From Pseudomonas sp. MF4836 (GTDB lineage: Bacteria; Pseudomonadota; Gammaproteobacteria; Pseudomonadales; Pseudomonadaceae), in the NCBI RefSeq assembly GCF_002018875.1, contig NZ_MVOL01000012.1, positions 124,001 to 188,000 of the forward strand: a stretch of 64,000 nt of DNA. Reading direction: 5' to 3'. Below, in pieces: positions 53,347 to 62,699 of the stretch. The notes under the pieces are model-generated. The model was not told the DNA's origin. It made no database searches and saw nothing but the letters and a program-made list of their open reading frames with translations. The number at the start of each line of letters is the position of its first letter. Within the stretch, counting starts at the first letter, position 1. The position numbers and the translations under genes were made by a program.

Positions 53347-54383
53347 GACGGACTCCGGCGCGCCACCTGGACCGCCACCGGGGCCACGGCAAACGCCACT
53401 TCGGCATGACTGTCGATGGCCTCGAAGCCGGCCTGTTCCAGGGCTTCAACCAGACCGCCGGCGGGGGTCAGCTGGCGCCCGAGCATCTGCATCGACAGGT
53501 AGTAAGGCATGACCCGACGCGCCTGTTGCGGGTCCTCGGGGATCTCGGCATGGGCACTGACCAGCACCCCGCCGGGGCGCAAGGCGGCGTGGATTTTTTT
53601 CAGGGTGGCCGCCAGGTCCGGCACGAAATGCAGCACCGAGGAACACCAGATCAGGTCGTAGCCCTCGCCGATCGAGTCGCTCGCCAGGTCGCCGCCACGC
53701 ACCGTCAGCCGCTGCTCCAAGCCGGCCAGGCGAATGTTGTCGGCGGCCACGCTGACGGTCTGGGCAAAGTCGAACACCTCGCCACACAGCAGCGGGTTGT
53801 CGCGGGCCAGGGCTATCGCCACCAGCCCCGGGCCACCGCCCAGGTCGAGCACGCGCCGGGCCCCGGGGAACTCCGGAATCTGCGCCATCAGGCGCAACGC
53901 CAGGTCGACGGTGACCGCGCGCTGCTCCTGGGCGATCTGCAGGCGGGCGGCGCTGGTCCAGTTGTCGATGGTGGTCGCCACGTCCGGCGCCTGGCCACTG
54001 GGACGGCCGGCCCGGACCTGATCCCCAAGCTGCCCGGCAAAATGTCGCAACCCGCGCAGGCGAAAGCTCCAGGCATCGCCGCAGTAGTCCGGCGCCTCAG
54101 GCCGCAGGTAATCGCTGGCCACCGAGGTGTTGTGGTACTGCGGCGGCTGGCTGTCATCGCGGTTCAGCAGTTCCATGCTCCACAGAGTGTCGAGCCAGTA
54201 ACCGGTGTTGGCCGGGTCCAGTCGCAGCTGGCGGGCGATCGACTGCGCAGAGGCCGGCAGGTGCAGCAGGTTGAACAGCTTCCACTCCAGGGCGATGCGC
54301 AGGGCATCGGCGCGCACGGCGGCCAATGTCAGGTCCCAATAAGGTTGCAGCGGGTGCGGGGTTGCCAGGTTGACGCCATTCAT
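53343..54383 (-). CDS. SAM-dependent O-methyltransferase-like protein
   Basis: Length is 346 residues from the ATG at 54383; an ATG at 54404 inside the receptor gene is the alternative. An N-terminal winged-helix dimerisation domain (about 10-110, LLHLPASAQSIARQLRL) precedes a class I methyltransferase domain with the SAM motif VLDLGGGPGLVAIALA near residues 175-190 and WCSSVLHFVPD near 250. This is the plan of acetylserotonin/hydroxyneurosporene-type O-methyltransferases. It sits between the TonB receptor and FptX-like genes. It could methylate an oxygen or sulfur of the product. Confidence 0.87.
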   Translation of the reverse strand: MNGVNLATPHPLQPYWDLTLAAVRADALRIALEWKLFNLLHLPASAQSIARQLRLDPANTGYWLDTLWSMELLNRDDSQPPQYHNTSVASDYLRPEAPDYCGDAWSFRLRGLRHFAGQLGDQVRAGRPSGQAPDVATTIDNWTSAARLQIAQEQRAVTVDLALRLMAQIPEFPGARRVLDLGGGPGLVAIALARDNPLLCGEVFDFAQTVSVAADNIRLAGLEQRLTVRGGDLASDSIGEGYDLIWCSSVLHFVPDLAATLKKIHAALRPGGVLVSAHAEIPEDPQQARRVMPYYLSMQMLGRQLTPAGGLVEALEQAGFEAIDSHAEVAFAVAPVAVQVARRSPS

Positions 54384-54393
54384 AATTCGCAGC

Positions 54394-56385
54394 TCACAGT
54401 TCATAGCTCACACGCAGGCCGATTTCCCGGGGCGGGCTGTAGACCCGCGCGGTGCCGTTCAAATAGCCGACCGCGTCGTAACGCTTGTCGGCGGCGTTTT
54501 TTACATAGGCGCTGATGCCGTAGTGGCTGAAGTCGTACCCGGCGTTCAGGTCGATCAGGCCGTAGCCGCCACGGCTGTATTGGTTGGCCGAGTCGAGGTA
54601 GGTCTTGCCCACGGCGCTCACGCCGCCCTGGGCCCACCAGCCCTGGGGCGCGTCGTAGCGCAGGCTGAGGTGGCCGGTCAGGTCCGGGGCGTAGGGGTTG
54701 CGATTGCCCTGGTAGTCGTTGCTGCCCTCGCGAAAGCTCTGGAAGCGGGTGCGGTTCAGGCCCACGGCGCTGACCAGCCGCCAGTTGTCGGCGAGCAGGT
54801 ATTCGGCCTCCAGGTCCAGCCCGGTGGAGCGCGCCGAGGCGGCGTTGGTGATGTACACCACCCCCGGCTGGATCATTTGCTGCACCTGCATGTCGCGCAC
54901 GTCCATCCAGTACAGCGCCGCCGAGTAGCGCAGGCGCTTGTCGTCCATCCAGCCCTTGGCGCCGACCTCGTAGGTCTTGACCTTTTCCGGGTCATAGCCC
55001 GGGTAGTTGGCGGCACTGGAAAACGCGTTGAAGCCGCCGGCGCGAAAGCCCTCGGAGTAGCTGCCATAGAGGTAGGCATCAGGCTGCCATTCGTATTGCA
55101 GCGCCGCCTTGGGGGTCAGGCGCTGCCATTGATCGCTCTGACGGCTGCCGATGGCCGGGTCGATATGCACCTTGTCCTGCTCGGCGCGGGCACCCAGGGT
55201 CAGGGTCCAGCGCTCGGCCAGGGGCATCACCCACTGGCCGAACAACGCCGTGGTATTGCCCCCCAGTTGCACATCGGTCCGGGTCAGGCGCAGGGGCAGT
55301 TTCTGCTGGTACGACAGGTCGTGGTCATCGCGATCGGCGTAGGCCCCCAACAGCCACTGGCTGTCACGCCACTGGCCTTCCAGGCGGAACTCCTGGGACA
55401 GGGTGTTCATGTGGTAGTCGCGACGCAGGTGAAACAGGTCGGCCGGCATGAAGTCGGTGTCTTGCTGGACCCGGTCGTAGAAGTCGTTGCGCGCAGTGAT
55501 CGAGCGCAGCTTGAGCCCTGAGGCGAACTCATGCAGCACGTCCAGGGACAGGCTGCGTCCGCTGGAGTGGTTCCAGCTCGGGGTGCCGGAACGCACCTCG
55601 CGCCGCGAGGCATTGACCGCGCCCCATAACGAAGCACCGTCGCGATAGTCCTGGCGGCTGTAGCGCAGGTTGACGTCGGTGTTCAGGCTCGGGGTCCAGC
55701 GCAGCACCATGCGTGCACTGTGGCGCTCGCGGTCATCGGCCTGGCCGCCCCGGTAACCGTCGTCGATAAAACCGTCCTGCTCCAGCCATTGCCCGGACAC
55801 CCCGGCGTACAAGGTATCGGGCACCAGCGCGGTGCTGGCGTCGGCGCTCAGGGTGCGCTGGTCGCGGCTGCCGATGCCGGCTTCGATCCGCGCGTAGGGT
55901 TCGGCGCCGGGCTGGCGGGTGCGGATACTCAGCACCCCGGCCTCGGCGTTGCGCCCATAAAGGGTGGACTGCGGGCCGCGCAGGATTTCCACCTGCTCCA
56001 CCCCCAGCAGGTTGTGGTCGAAGCCCTGGCCCATCAGGGTCGGCACACCATCGACCAGCATCAGCATCGATGAGGAAAACGCCGTGGGGCTGGAGGTCAG
56101 GCCGCGCACCACCGGCAGGTTGGTGCCGGACTGGCCGAAAGGCTGAAAGGTGAATCCCGGGGTCACACGAGCCAGGCGTTCCAGGTCGTCGATGCCGCCC
56201 TTGCGCAAGTCTTCGGCGTTGAGCACCGAGAGGCTGGCCGGAACCTGTTCCTGGGTCTGCTCGATCTTGTTTGCGGTGACCCGAACCGGCGCCAGCTCGG
56301 TCTGTGCCGCCACACTGGCGACCCCACCCAGCCAGCAGCCGACCCACAGCGTATAACCGCCGGCTTTCAACACATGCTTGCTCAT
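54394..56385 (-). CDS. TonB-dependent outer-membrane receptor
   Basis: Length is 663 residues. The ATG at 56385 follows GGGGAG and gives a signal peptide ending VASVAAQ; two in-frame ATGs slightly upstream are alternatives. The plug domain begins with the TonB-box-like ELAPVRVTANKIEQ and contains VEQVEILRGPQSTLYGRNA; the rest is a beta-barrel ending in ISLRVSYEL-type residues (RVSYEL) with the terminal hydrophobic residue. It should import the metal-loaded product. The gene opens the operon receptor, methyltransferase, importer, and is divergent from the AraC regulator across a Fur-box-like site. Confidence 0.93.
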   Translation of the reverse strand: MSKHVLKAGGYTLWVGCWLGGVASVAAQTELAPVRVTANKIEQTQEQVPASLSVLNAEDLRKGGIDDLERLARVTPGFTFQPFGQSGTNLPVVRGLTSSPTAFSSSMLMLVDGVPTLMGQGFDHNLLGVEQVEILRGPQSTLYGRNAEAGVLSIRTRQPGAEPYARIEAGIGSRDQRTLSADASTALVPDTLYAGVSGQWLEQDGFIDDGYRGGQADDRERHSARMVLRWTPSLNTDVNLRYSRQDYRDGASLWGAVNASRREVRSGTPSWNHSSGRSLSLDVLHEFASGLKLRSITARNDFYDRVQQDTDFMPADLFHLRRDYHMNTLSQEFRLEGQWRDSQWLLGAYADRDDHDLSYQQKLPLRLTRTDVQLGGNTTALFGQWVMPLAERWTLTLGARAEQDKVHIDPAIGSRQSDQWQRLTPKAALQYEWQPDAYLYGSYSEGFRAGGFNAFSSAANYPGYDPEKVKTYEVGAKGWMDDKRLRYSAALYWMDVRDMQVQQMIQPGVVYITNAASARSTGLDLEAEYLLADNWRLVSAVGLNRTRFQSFREGSNDYQGNRNPYAPDLTGHLSLRYDAPQGWWAQGGVSAVGKTYLDSANQYSRGGYGLIDLNAGYDFSHYGISAYVKNAADKRYDAVGYLNGTARVYSPPREIGLRVSYEL

Positions 56386-56461
56386 CGTGCTCCCCATCAA
56401 TGAATCAGCGCCCGCTTCGTCCTGGCGATAGCAGTTGCCGTGGAAACATGCTATTCATTAA

Positions 56462-56476
56462 TGCGAATGCTTATCA
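56462..56476. promoter_or_regulatory. Candidate Fur box in the receptor/araC divergent promoter
   Basis: Read on the minus strand the site is TGATAAGCATTCGCA, 12 of 14 informative positions of the 7-1-7 Fur motif TGATAAT-n-ATTATCA; against the classic 19-base box it matches about 12 of 19. It lies midway between the receptor and araC starts, in an AT-rich part of the 160-base gap, as expected for iron control of both genes. Confidence 0.55.
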
Positions 56477-56545
56477 TGTGTGTTCGTATGGATTCTGGAT
56501 CAATCCATATGCGAGCCGGAGCCAACTCAAGGGAGGACAGCAAAA

Positions 56546-57511
56546 GTGGCGGCCTTACAAAGGATTTCCCAGTCGTATCGAGTCGCGTCAACGCACTCGC
56601 GGCTGGTCAGCAACGATGCCTGCGGCTGGATGCGCCATCAGTTGCCCCACGAACTGGGCGAGTGCTATTCCGAACGTTTCTCCCTGGAGGACGACTTGAT
56701 GGTGGTGCGTTCGCGCTACCGCCCCACCCGCAACCTGATCGAAGAAACCGTAAGCCCGCACAACCGCCACATGCTGGTGATCACCTACGGCATCCAGGGC
56801 GACTCCGGCTACAAGGGCGCCGACGGATCAGCCGTGGTGTTCCGCGCCGGTCACACCACCATCACCTCGTTCCAGTCGAGCCTCGGCGAGCGCTGCTACG
56901 AGGCAGGGGCCACGGTTTCGCAACTGCGCCTGTTGATCGGTGAACACACCCTGTGCAAGTACCTTGGCGAGCAGCGCACCCGGCAATTGCTGGGTAACGG
57001 CAACGTGCGCCAGCTGGGCTTCGCCAAGACCTCGGCCACCAGCATCTGCCACGCCACGGCCCTGACGCGCTACCTCAACCAGGGGGCGAGCGACACCCTG
57101 GAGTTGCATATCCACACCCTCAGCCTGCTGTCCGAACAGCTCAAACTGCTGAGCCCGCCGAGCACGTCGGAAAACCTGCAATTTGCCGCCGCCGATATCG
57201 AGAAGCTGGAACGGGTGCGCGAGATCATGATCGAGCAGATGGACCAGCCGCTGACCATTCCTTACCTGTGCGCCGCGGTCGGGCTCAACGAGTTCAAGCT
57301 CAAGGAAGGCCTGCACCACCGTTTCAATTCCACCCCCCATCGCATGCTCCATGAGCTGCGCATGCGCAAGGCCTACACCCTGCTGGAAAGCGGCTGCCAG
57401 GTGGCGCAGGCGGCGTATCAGGTGGGCTACAAGTTCCCCAACAACTTCAGCGCGGCCTTTACCCGATTCTTCGGCAAGCCGCCCAAGTCGGTGTTCGGCA
57501 AGCGCCGCTGA
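56546..57511 (+). CDS. AraC-family regulator of the metallophore-like cluster (PchR type)
   Basis: Length is 321 residues from a GTG at 56546, which has a strong GGGAGG 9 bases upstream; the open frame upstream lacks a ribosome site and crosses the Fur-like box. The N-terminal two thirds form a ligand-sensing domain. The C-terminal AraC HTH pair (about 235-320) is of the siderophore-regulator kind: LTIPYLCAAVGLNEFKLKEG and VAQAAYQVGYKFPNNFSAAFTRFFG. PchR-type proteins activate synthesis and uptake genes when they bind their ferric siderophore. It is divergent from the TonB receptor. Confidence 0.9.
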   Translation: MAALQRISQSYRVASTHSRLVSNDACGWMRHQLPHELGECYSERFSLEDDLMVVRSRYRPTRNLIEETVSPHNRHMLVITYGIQGDSGYKGADGSAVVFRAGHTTITSFQSSLGERCYEAGATVSQLRLLIGEHTLCKYLGEQRTRQLLGNGNVRQLGFAKTSATSICHATALTRYLNQGASDTLELHIHTLSLLSEQLKLLSPPSTSENLQFAAADIEKLERVREIMIEQMDQPLTIPYLCAAVGLNEFKLKEGLHHRFNSTPHRMLHELRMRKAYTLLESGCQVAQAAYQVGYKFPNNFSAAFTRFFGKPPKSVFGKRR

Positions 57512-57641
57512 GCGCAACGGCGCGGCAGGCGCCCGGAACGCCAGGGCAATCAGCCGCCGCTGCATAAAAAACTGGCCTGGCGCCGCGTTTGCGTTTATTC
57601 CTGGGTACCGCTCAGCGCGCCTCCGTACCCGGGCCTCCAGC

Positions 57642-58481
57642 ATGATCGACAGCCAAACTCGCAACGCCCTCGACTCCCTGGCCCGGGTGATGGCCGGGCA
57701 ATCCTTTGTGGTGCTCACCGGTGCTGGCATCAGCACCCCCTCGGGCATTCCCGACTACCGCGACAACGACGGTGTGCGCCGTGGACGCCAGCCGATGATG
57801 TACCAGGAATTCCTCGCCCGGGCCGAAGCCCGCCGCCGCTACTGGGCCCGCGCCATGCTGGGCTGGCCACGGGTGCGCCAGGCCCGGCCGAACGCCGCCC
57901 ACTCGGCCCTGGCCACCCTTCAGGAGCGTGGGCAGATCGCCGGGCTGATCACCCAGAACGTCGACAGCCTGCACCACCAGGCCGGCAGCCCCCAGGCCAT
58001 CGAACTGCATGGCAGCCTGCACCGGGTGCGGTGCCTGGACTGCGGGCAAACCAGCGAGCGCCAGCTGATCCAGGAGGTGATGGAGCAGCAGAACCCCTAC
58101 CTGGCCGGAGTCGATGCCATCCAGGCGCCGGATGGCGACACCCTGCTCGACCCGGCCTTCGAGTCGCGCTTCCAGGTGCCGCAATGCCCCCATTGCGCCG
58201 GCGAACGGCTGAAGCCGGATGTGGTGTTCTTTGGCGAAAACGTCGCCCCGGCCACCGCCGCTCAGGCCATGCAGGCAGTGCAACAGAGCGCGGGGTTGCT
58301 GGTGGTGGGGTCGTCGCTGATGGCCTACTCGGCGTATCGCCTGTGCCTGAATATCGTCGAGCAGCACAAGCCACTGATCGCCATCAACTTCGGCAGGACC
58401 CGTGCCGACGAGCTGTTGCAGATGAAGATCGCCACCCCTTGCGAGGTGTTGCTGCCGCTGCTGGTGGAGCGCCTGGCGTGA
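57642..58481 (+). CDS. NAD-dependent protein deacylase, sirtuin family
   Basis: Length is 279 residues from the ATG at 57642; upstream codons overlap the AraC gene in another frame. The NAD-binding GAGISTPSGIPDYR is near residues 27-40, TQNVDSLH near 105, the active-site His in ELHGSLH near 123, and the zinc Cys pairs CLDC and CPHC near 131-134 and 185-188. It belongs to the bacterial class II-like sirtuins. It removes acyl groups from lysines; substrates are unknown. It is a single gene, outside the cluster although on the same strand as araC. Confidence 0.92.
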   Translation: MIDSQTRNALDSLARVMAGQSFVVLTGAGISTPSGIPDYRDNDGVRRGRQPMMYQEFLARAEARRRYWARAMLGWPRVRQARPNAAHSALATLQERGQIAGLITQNVDSLHHQAGSPQAIELHGSLHRVRCLDCGQTSERQLIQEVMEQQNPYLAGVDAIQAPDGDTLLDPAFESRFQVPQCPHCAGERLKPDVVFFGENVAPATAAQAMQAVQQSAGLLVVGSSLMAYSAYRLCLNIVEQHKPLIAINFGRTRADELLQMKIATPCEVLLPLLVERLA

Positions 58482-58500
58482 GTGCCTGGTGACGCTCTGC

Positions 58501-59406
58501 TCAGTCGAGGTTGAACATGGCCTCGCCCAGGCGCGCATCGCGCAAGGTATCGAACAGTGCCTGGGCCGCCGCCGACAACTCGTGCCCGGGTTTGGTCAGT
58601 ATGCCAATCGCCCGCTCCACCACCGGGTCGCCAAGGGTGATGCAGTGCGCCCCCAGCTCGCGCATCTGCCCGGCGCACAAGGCCGGCACCGCACTCACCC
58701 CCAGGCCACTGGCGACCATGCGTCCCACGGTCGCCAACTGGTGGCTTTCAAATTCCACAGGCAGCGGCATGCCCCGGGCGCGCAGGTGCTCTTCAAGCAT
58801 GACCCGCACCGTGGACGGCCGCTGCAAGGTGATAAAGGGCTGCTGCAACAGGCTCTGCCAATCGATCTCGCTGCGCCGGGCCAGCTCCGAATCGCTGGGC
58901 ACCACCGCGATAAAACGGTCGATATACAGCGGCGTGAACTCCAGGGACGAACTGTCTTGCGGTTCGAAGGCCACGCCCAACTCCACCTGGCGGTCGCGGA
59001 CCATCTCCAGCACCTGCTCGTTGATCACGTCATTGACCGTGACATTGACCTTGGGATACCGGGCGCGAAACGCCTTGAGAATCGGCGGCAGCAGGTTGCC
59101 GGCAAACGATGGCATCGCCGCCAGGGTCACGCGCCCGCGTTGCAGGGTGAAGCGTTGGCGCAGGTCATCCTCGGCGTTATCCCAGTCGGCGATCAGGCGC
59201 CGGGCAAGGGGCACCAGGGCCTCGCCTTCCGGGGTCAGGGCCACGTTGCGCGTATTACGGGTGAACAACCGCCCCCCCAGCCCCTCCTCCAGGGCCTTGA
59301 TGGTCAGGCTCAACGCCGACTGCGACAAATGCAGACGTTCACATGCCAGGGCAAAGCTCAGGCTGTGGGCAACAGCCAGAAAAGCCCGAATCTGTTTAAC
59401 GGTCAT
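58501..59406 (-). CDS. LysR-family regulator of the acetoacetate operon (probable)
   Basis: Length is 301 residues. The N-terminal HTH is textbook (FLAVAHSLSFALACERLHLSQSALSLTIKALEEGLG, then LFTRNTRNVALTPEGEAL), and an effector domain follows (VTLAAMPSFAGNLLP). It is divergent from the two CoA-transferase subunit genes and thiolase, with 228 bases between starts, so acetoacetate or 3-hydroxybutyrate use is the likely target. Confidence 0.9.
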   Translation of the reverse strand: MTVKQIRAFLAVAHSLSFALACERLHLSQSALSLTIKALEEGLGGRLFTRNTRNVALTPEGEALVPLARRLIADWDNAEDDLRQRFTLQRGRVTLAAMPSFAGNLLPPILKAFRARYPKVNVTVNDVINEQVLEMVRDRQVELGVAFEPQDSSSLEFTPLYIDRFIAVVPSDSELARRSEIDWQSLLQQPFITLQRPSTVRVMLEEHLRARGMPLPVEFESHQLATVGRMVASGLGVSAVPALCAGQMRELGAHCITLGDPVVERAIGILTKPGHELSAAAQALFDTLRDARLGEAMFNLD

Positions 59407-59409
59407 CGG

Positions 59410-59515
59410 CAGCTCCAGAGGAGCAGCGGCAAGCTATAAGCTGCAGGCTGCAAGGGAAAAGCGGGATGTGAGTGGCTGTTGCTCGCAGCTTGCCGCGAGT
59501 AACTCGCCGCTTATT
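59410..59515. repeat. Inverted AGCTTGC-type repeat in the lysR/CoA-transferase gap
   Basis: GCGGCAAGCT (59426-59435) is perfectly repeated in inverse at 59487-59496 (AGCTTGCCGC), with further AAGCT/GCAGGCT/GCAAG echoes between. This composition is that of the AGCTGCAAGC-rich intergenic repeats common in pseudomonads. The promoter for the CoA-transferase genes must lie to its right, in the AT-richer 59515-59620. Confidence 0.55.
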
Positions 59516-59634
59516 GTGCTGCTTTCTAAATCAATGACCCTTAAAAAACAACTTAACAAATCAATCCAGCGGCGCAACACTGCTTCCCCATACGGCTAGC
59601 CAGCCGCCGACAAATAACAAAAGAGGATGGTCCA

Positions 59635-60333
59635 ATGGCAGGTTTCGACAAGCGCGTGGCGTCTTATGCAGAAGCCCTTGAAGGTCTGGAAGACGGCATG
59701 ACCGTACTCGCCGGCGGCTTTGGCCTGTGCGGCATTCCGGAAAACCTGATCGCCGAGATCAAGCGTCGCGGCACCCGCGACCTGACGGTGGTTTCCAATA
59801 ACTGCGGGGTCGACGGTTTCGGCCTCGGCGTGCTGCTTGAAGATCGGCAGATCAGCAAGGTCATCGCCTCCTACGTCGGCGAAAACGCCCTGTTCGAGAA
59901 GCAGCTGCTCAGCGGCGAAATCGAAGTGGTGCTCACCCCCCAAGGCACCCTGGCGGAAAAAATGCGCGCTGGCGGCGCCGGCATTCCGGCCTTCTTCACC
60001 GCCACCGGGGTCGGCACTCCGGTCGCCGACGGCAAGGAAACCCGTGAATTCAACGGCCGCCCCTATCTGATGGAAGAGTCCATTACCGGCGATTTCGCCA
60101 TCGTCAAAGGCTGGAAAGCCGACCATTTCGGCAACGTGGTGTACCGCCACACGGCGCAGAACTTCAACCCGCTGGCGGCCACCGCCGGCAAGATCACCGT
60201 GGTCGAGGTCGAAGAGATCGTCGAACCGGGCGAGCTGGACCCGACGCAGATCCACACCCCTGGCATCTACGTCGACCGGGTCATCTGCGGCACGTTCGAG
60301 AAGCGCATCGAACAGCGCACCGTGCGCAAGTGA
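59635..60333 (+). CDS. 3-oxoacid CoA-transferase subunit A
   Basis: Length is 232 residues. It is a family I CoA-transferase alpha subunit with the CoA-binding GGFGLCGIPENLI near residues 27-39 and GTLAEKMRAGGAGIPAFFT near 108-126. With subunit B it transfers CoA from succinyl-CoA (or acetyl-CoA) to acetoacetate. AGAGGATGG precedes the ATG. It starts a three-gene operon with subunit B (39 bases later) and thiolase. Names used in relatives are scoA, atoD or dhcA. Confidence 0.93.
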   Translation: MAGFDKRVASYAEALEGLEDGMTVLAGGFGLCGIPENLIAEIKRRGTRDLTVVSNNCGVDGFGLGVLLEDRQISKVIASYVGENALFEKQLLSGEIEVVLTPQGTLAEKMRAGGAGIPAFFTATGVGTPVADGKETREFNGRPYLMEESITGDFAIVKGWKADHFGNVVYRHTAQNFNPLAATAGKITVVEVEEIVEPGELDPTQIHTPGIYVDRVICGTFEKRIEQRTVRK

Positions 60334-60372
60334 ACCCACGCCTCCAGCCTCAAGAATAAAAGGACAACCCTC

Positions 60373-61032
60373 ATGGCTCTTACCCGCGAACAAATGGCTC
60401 AACGCGTCGCCCGCGAAATGCAGGACGGCTACTACGTCAACCTCGGCATCGGTATTCCGACCCTGGTGGCCAACTACATCCCCGAAGGCATGGAAGTCAT
60501 GCTGCAATCGGAAAACGGCCTGCTGGGCATGGGCGCCTTCCCCACCGAGGCCGAAGTCGACGCCGACATGATCAACGCCGGCAAACAGACGGTCACCGCC
60601 CGCACCGGCGCCTCGATCTTTTCTTCCGCCGAGTCGTTTGCGATGATCCGCGGCGGCCATATCGACCTCACCGTGCTGGGTGCCTTTGAAGTGGACGTCG
60701 AGGGCAACATCGCCTCGTGGATGATCCCCGGCAAACTGGTCAAGGGCATGGGCGGCGCCATGGACCTGGTGGCCGGTGCGGAGAACATCATCGTCACCAT
60801 GACCCACGCCTCCAAGGACGGCGAGTCGAAACTGCTGGCCCGCTGCAGCCTGCCGCTGACCGGCGCCAAATGCATCAAACGCGTCCTGACGGACCTGGCC
60901 TACCTGGAAATCGAAAACGGCGCCTTTATCCTCAAGGAACGCGCGCCCGGGGTCAGCGTCGAGGAAATCGTCAGCAAGACCGCCGGCAAGCTGATCGTGC
61001 CGGACCATGTACCTGAAATGCAGTTCGCCTGA
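60373..61032 (+). CDS. 3-oxoacid CoA-transferase subunit B
   Basis: Length is 219 residues. The beta subunit carries the catalytic Glu in QSENGLLGMG, near residue 46, which forms the glutamyl-CoA thioester. NLGIGIPTLVANYIP near 25 and the GGHIDLTVLGAFEVD stretch near 95-110 are typical of the family. AAAAGGACAACC precedes the ATG. It forms a heteromer with subunit A and lies 14 bases before the thiolase gene. Relatives are named scoB, atoA or dhcB. Confidence 0.94.
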   Translation: MALTREQMAQRVAREMQDGYYVNLGIGIPTLVANYIPEGMEVMLQSENGLLGMGAFPTEAEVDADMINAGKQTVTARTGASIFSSAESFAMIRGGHIDLTVLGAFEVDVEGNIASWMIPGKLVKGMGGAMDLVAGAENIIVTMTHASKDGESKLLARCSLPLTGAKCIKRVLTDLAYLEIENGAFILKERAPGVSVEEIVSKTAGKLIVPDHVPEMQFA

Positions 61033-61046
61033 GGAGGATCAATTCC

Positions 61047-62225
<1,179 letters not shown>

Positions 62226-62422
62226 CCACCGCTGGCGAGGGGCTTCCCCCTCGCCACACCCCCTCTCCCCTCGCCACAATCCAACCGCTGCCGAGCCACG
62301 AGACTGCACTGACCTCGGCATTTCGGCTATTCAAAAATGAGCTGCTGTCAGAGCGGAACTTAAAGCCGCAGCACCTGCTGCAATGGATATGTACACCAGG
62401 GTTTACGAGCGCTGCGCACTCG

Positions 62423-62447
62423 AGCGGGAGCAAGCTCCCTCGCCACA
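62423..62447. repeat. REP element (single)
   Basis: Identical over 25 bases to the copies at 17410-17434 and 18313-18337 (starts AGCGGGAGCAAGC, ends CGCCACA). Confidence 0.85.
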
Positions 62448-62520
62448 AGGTGGTGTGAAACCCAGGAAGCCGCTGGCGAAAATAGGCAGCGCGATAGGCC
62501 AGGAAGTAATGAATTGTTGC

Positions 62521-62569
62521 GTAGGGCCAGCGCAGCCTCGCAGCTTCGCAGCCTCGGCAGCGACTACAG
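62521..62569. repeat. REP element of the second family
   Basis: GGCCAGCGCAGCCTCGCAGC, then a repeated GCAGCCTCGGCAGCGACTAC end, resembles the right arm of the pair at 33257-33291. It has an internal duplication of CGCAGC(C/T)TCG. Confidence 0.6.
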
Positions 62570-62620
62570 AGCGCGGCACCAGGCCGGCCGGTGTAAGCAC
62601 GCGTCGGATTTGGCACCGCT

Positions 62621-62684
62621 TAGCGAGATAATTGGCACTTCAAAACACCCAAGAACAACCAAAAACTAGCGCGATACTTGGCAC
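62621..62684 (+). repeat. Direct repeat next to the prophage genes
   Basis: TAGCGAGATAATTGGCAC (62621-62638) and TAGCGCGATACTTGGCAC (62667-62684) match at 16 of 18 bases, 46 bases apart, immediately outside the first phage gene (stop at 62700). It could be a junction, regulatory or recombination site. Confidence 0.5.
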
Positions 62685-62699
62685 GACTACCGCTCAACA

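Larger units (their letters stand above)
62226..62699. other. Intergenic stretch between the thiolase and the prophage genes
   Basis: The 474 bases hold GC-rich GGCGAGGG/CCCTCGCC echoes just after the thiolase stop (62235-62275), a single REP (62423-62447), a REP of the second family (62521-62569) and a pair of 18-base direct repeats (62621-62684). No gene with family character is seen. Confidence 0.6.

Noticed and set aside
59407..59634. Sigma-54 promoter before the CoA-transferase genes
   Set aside because: No TGGCAC-N5-TTGC-like element is present in the gap.
62226..62699. tRNA-type attachment site for the prophage
   Set aside because: No tRNA 3' end is recognisable; only REP elements and a short direct repeat are visible.
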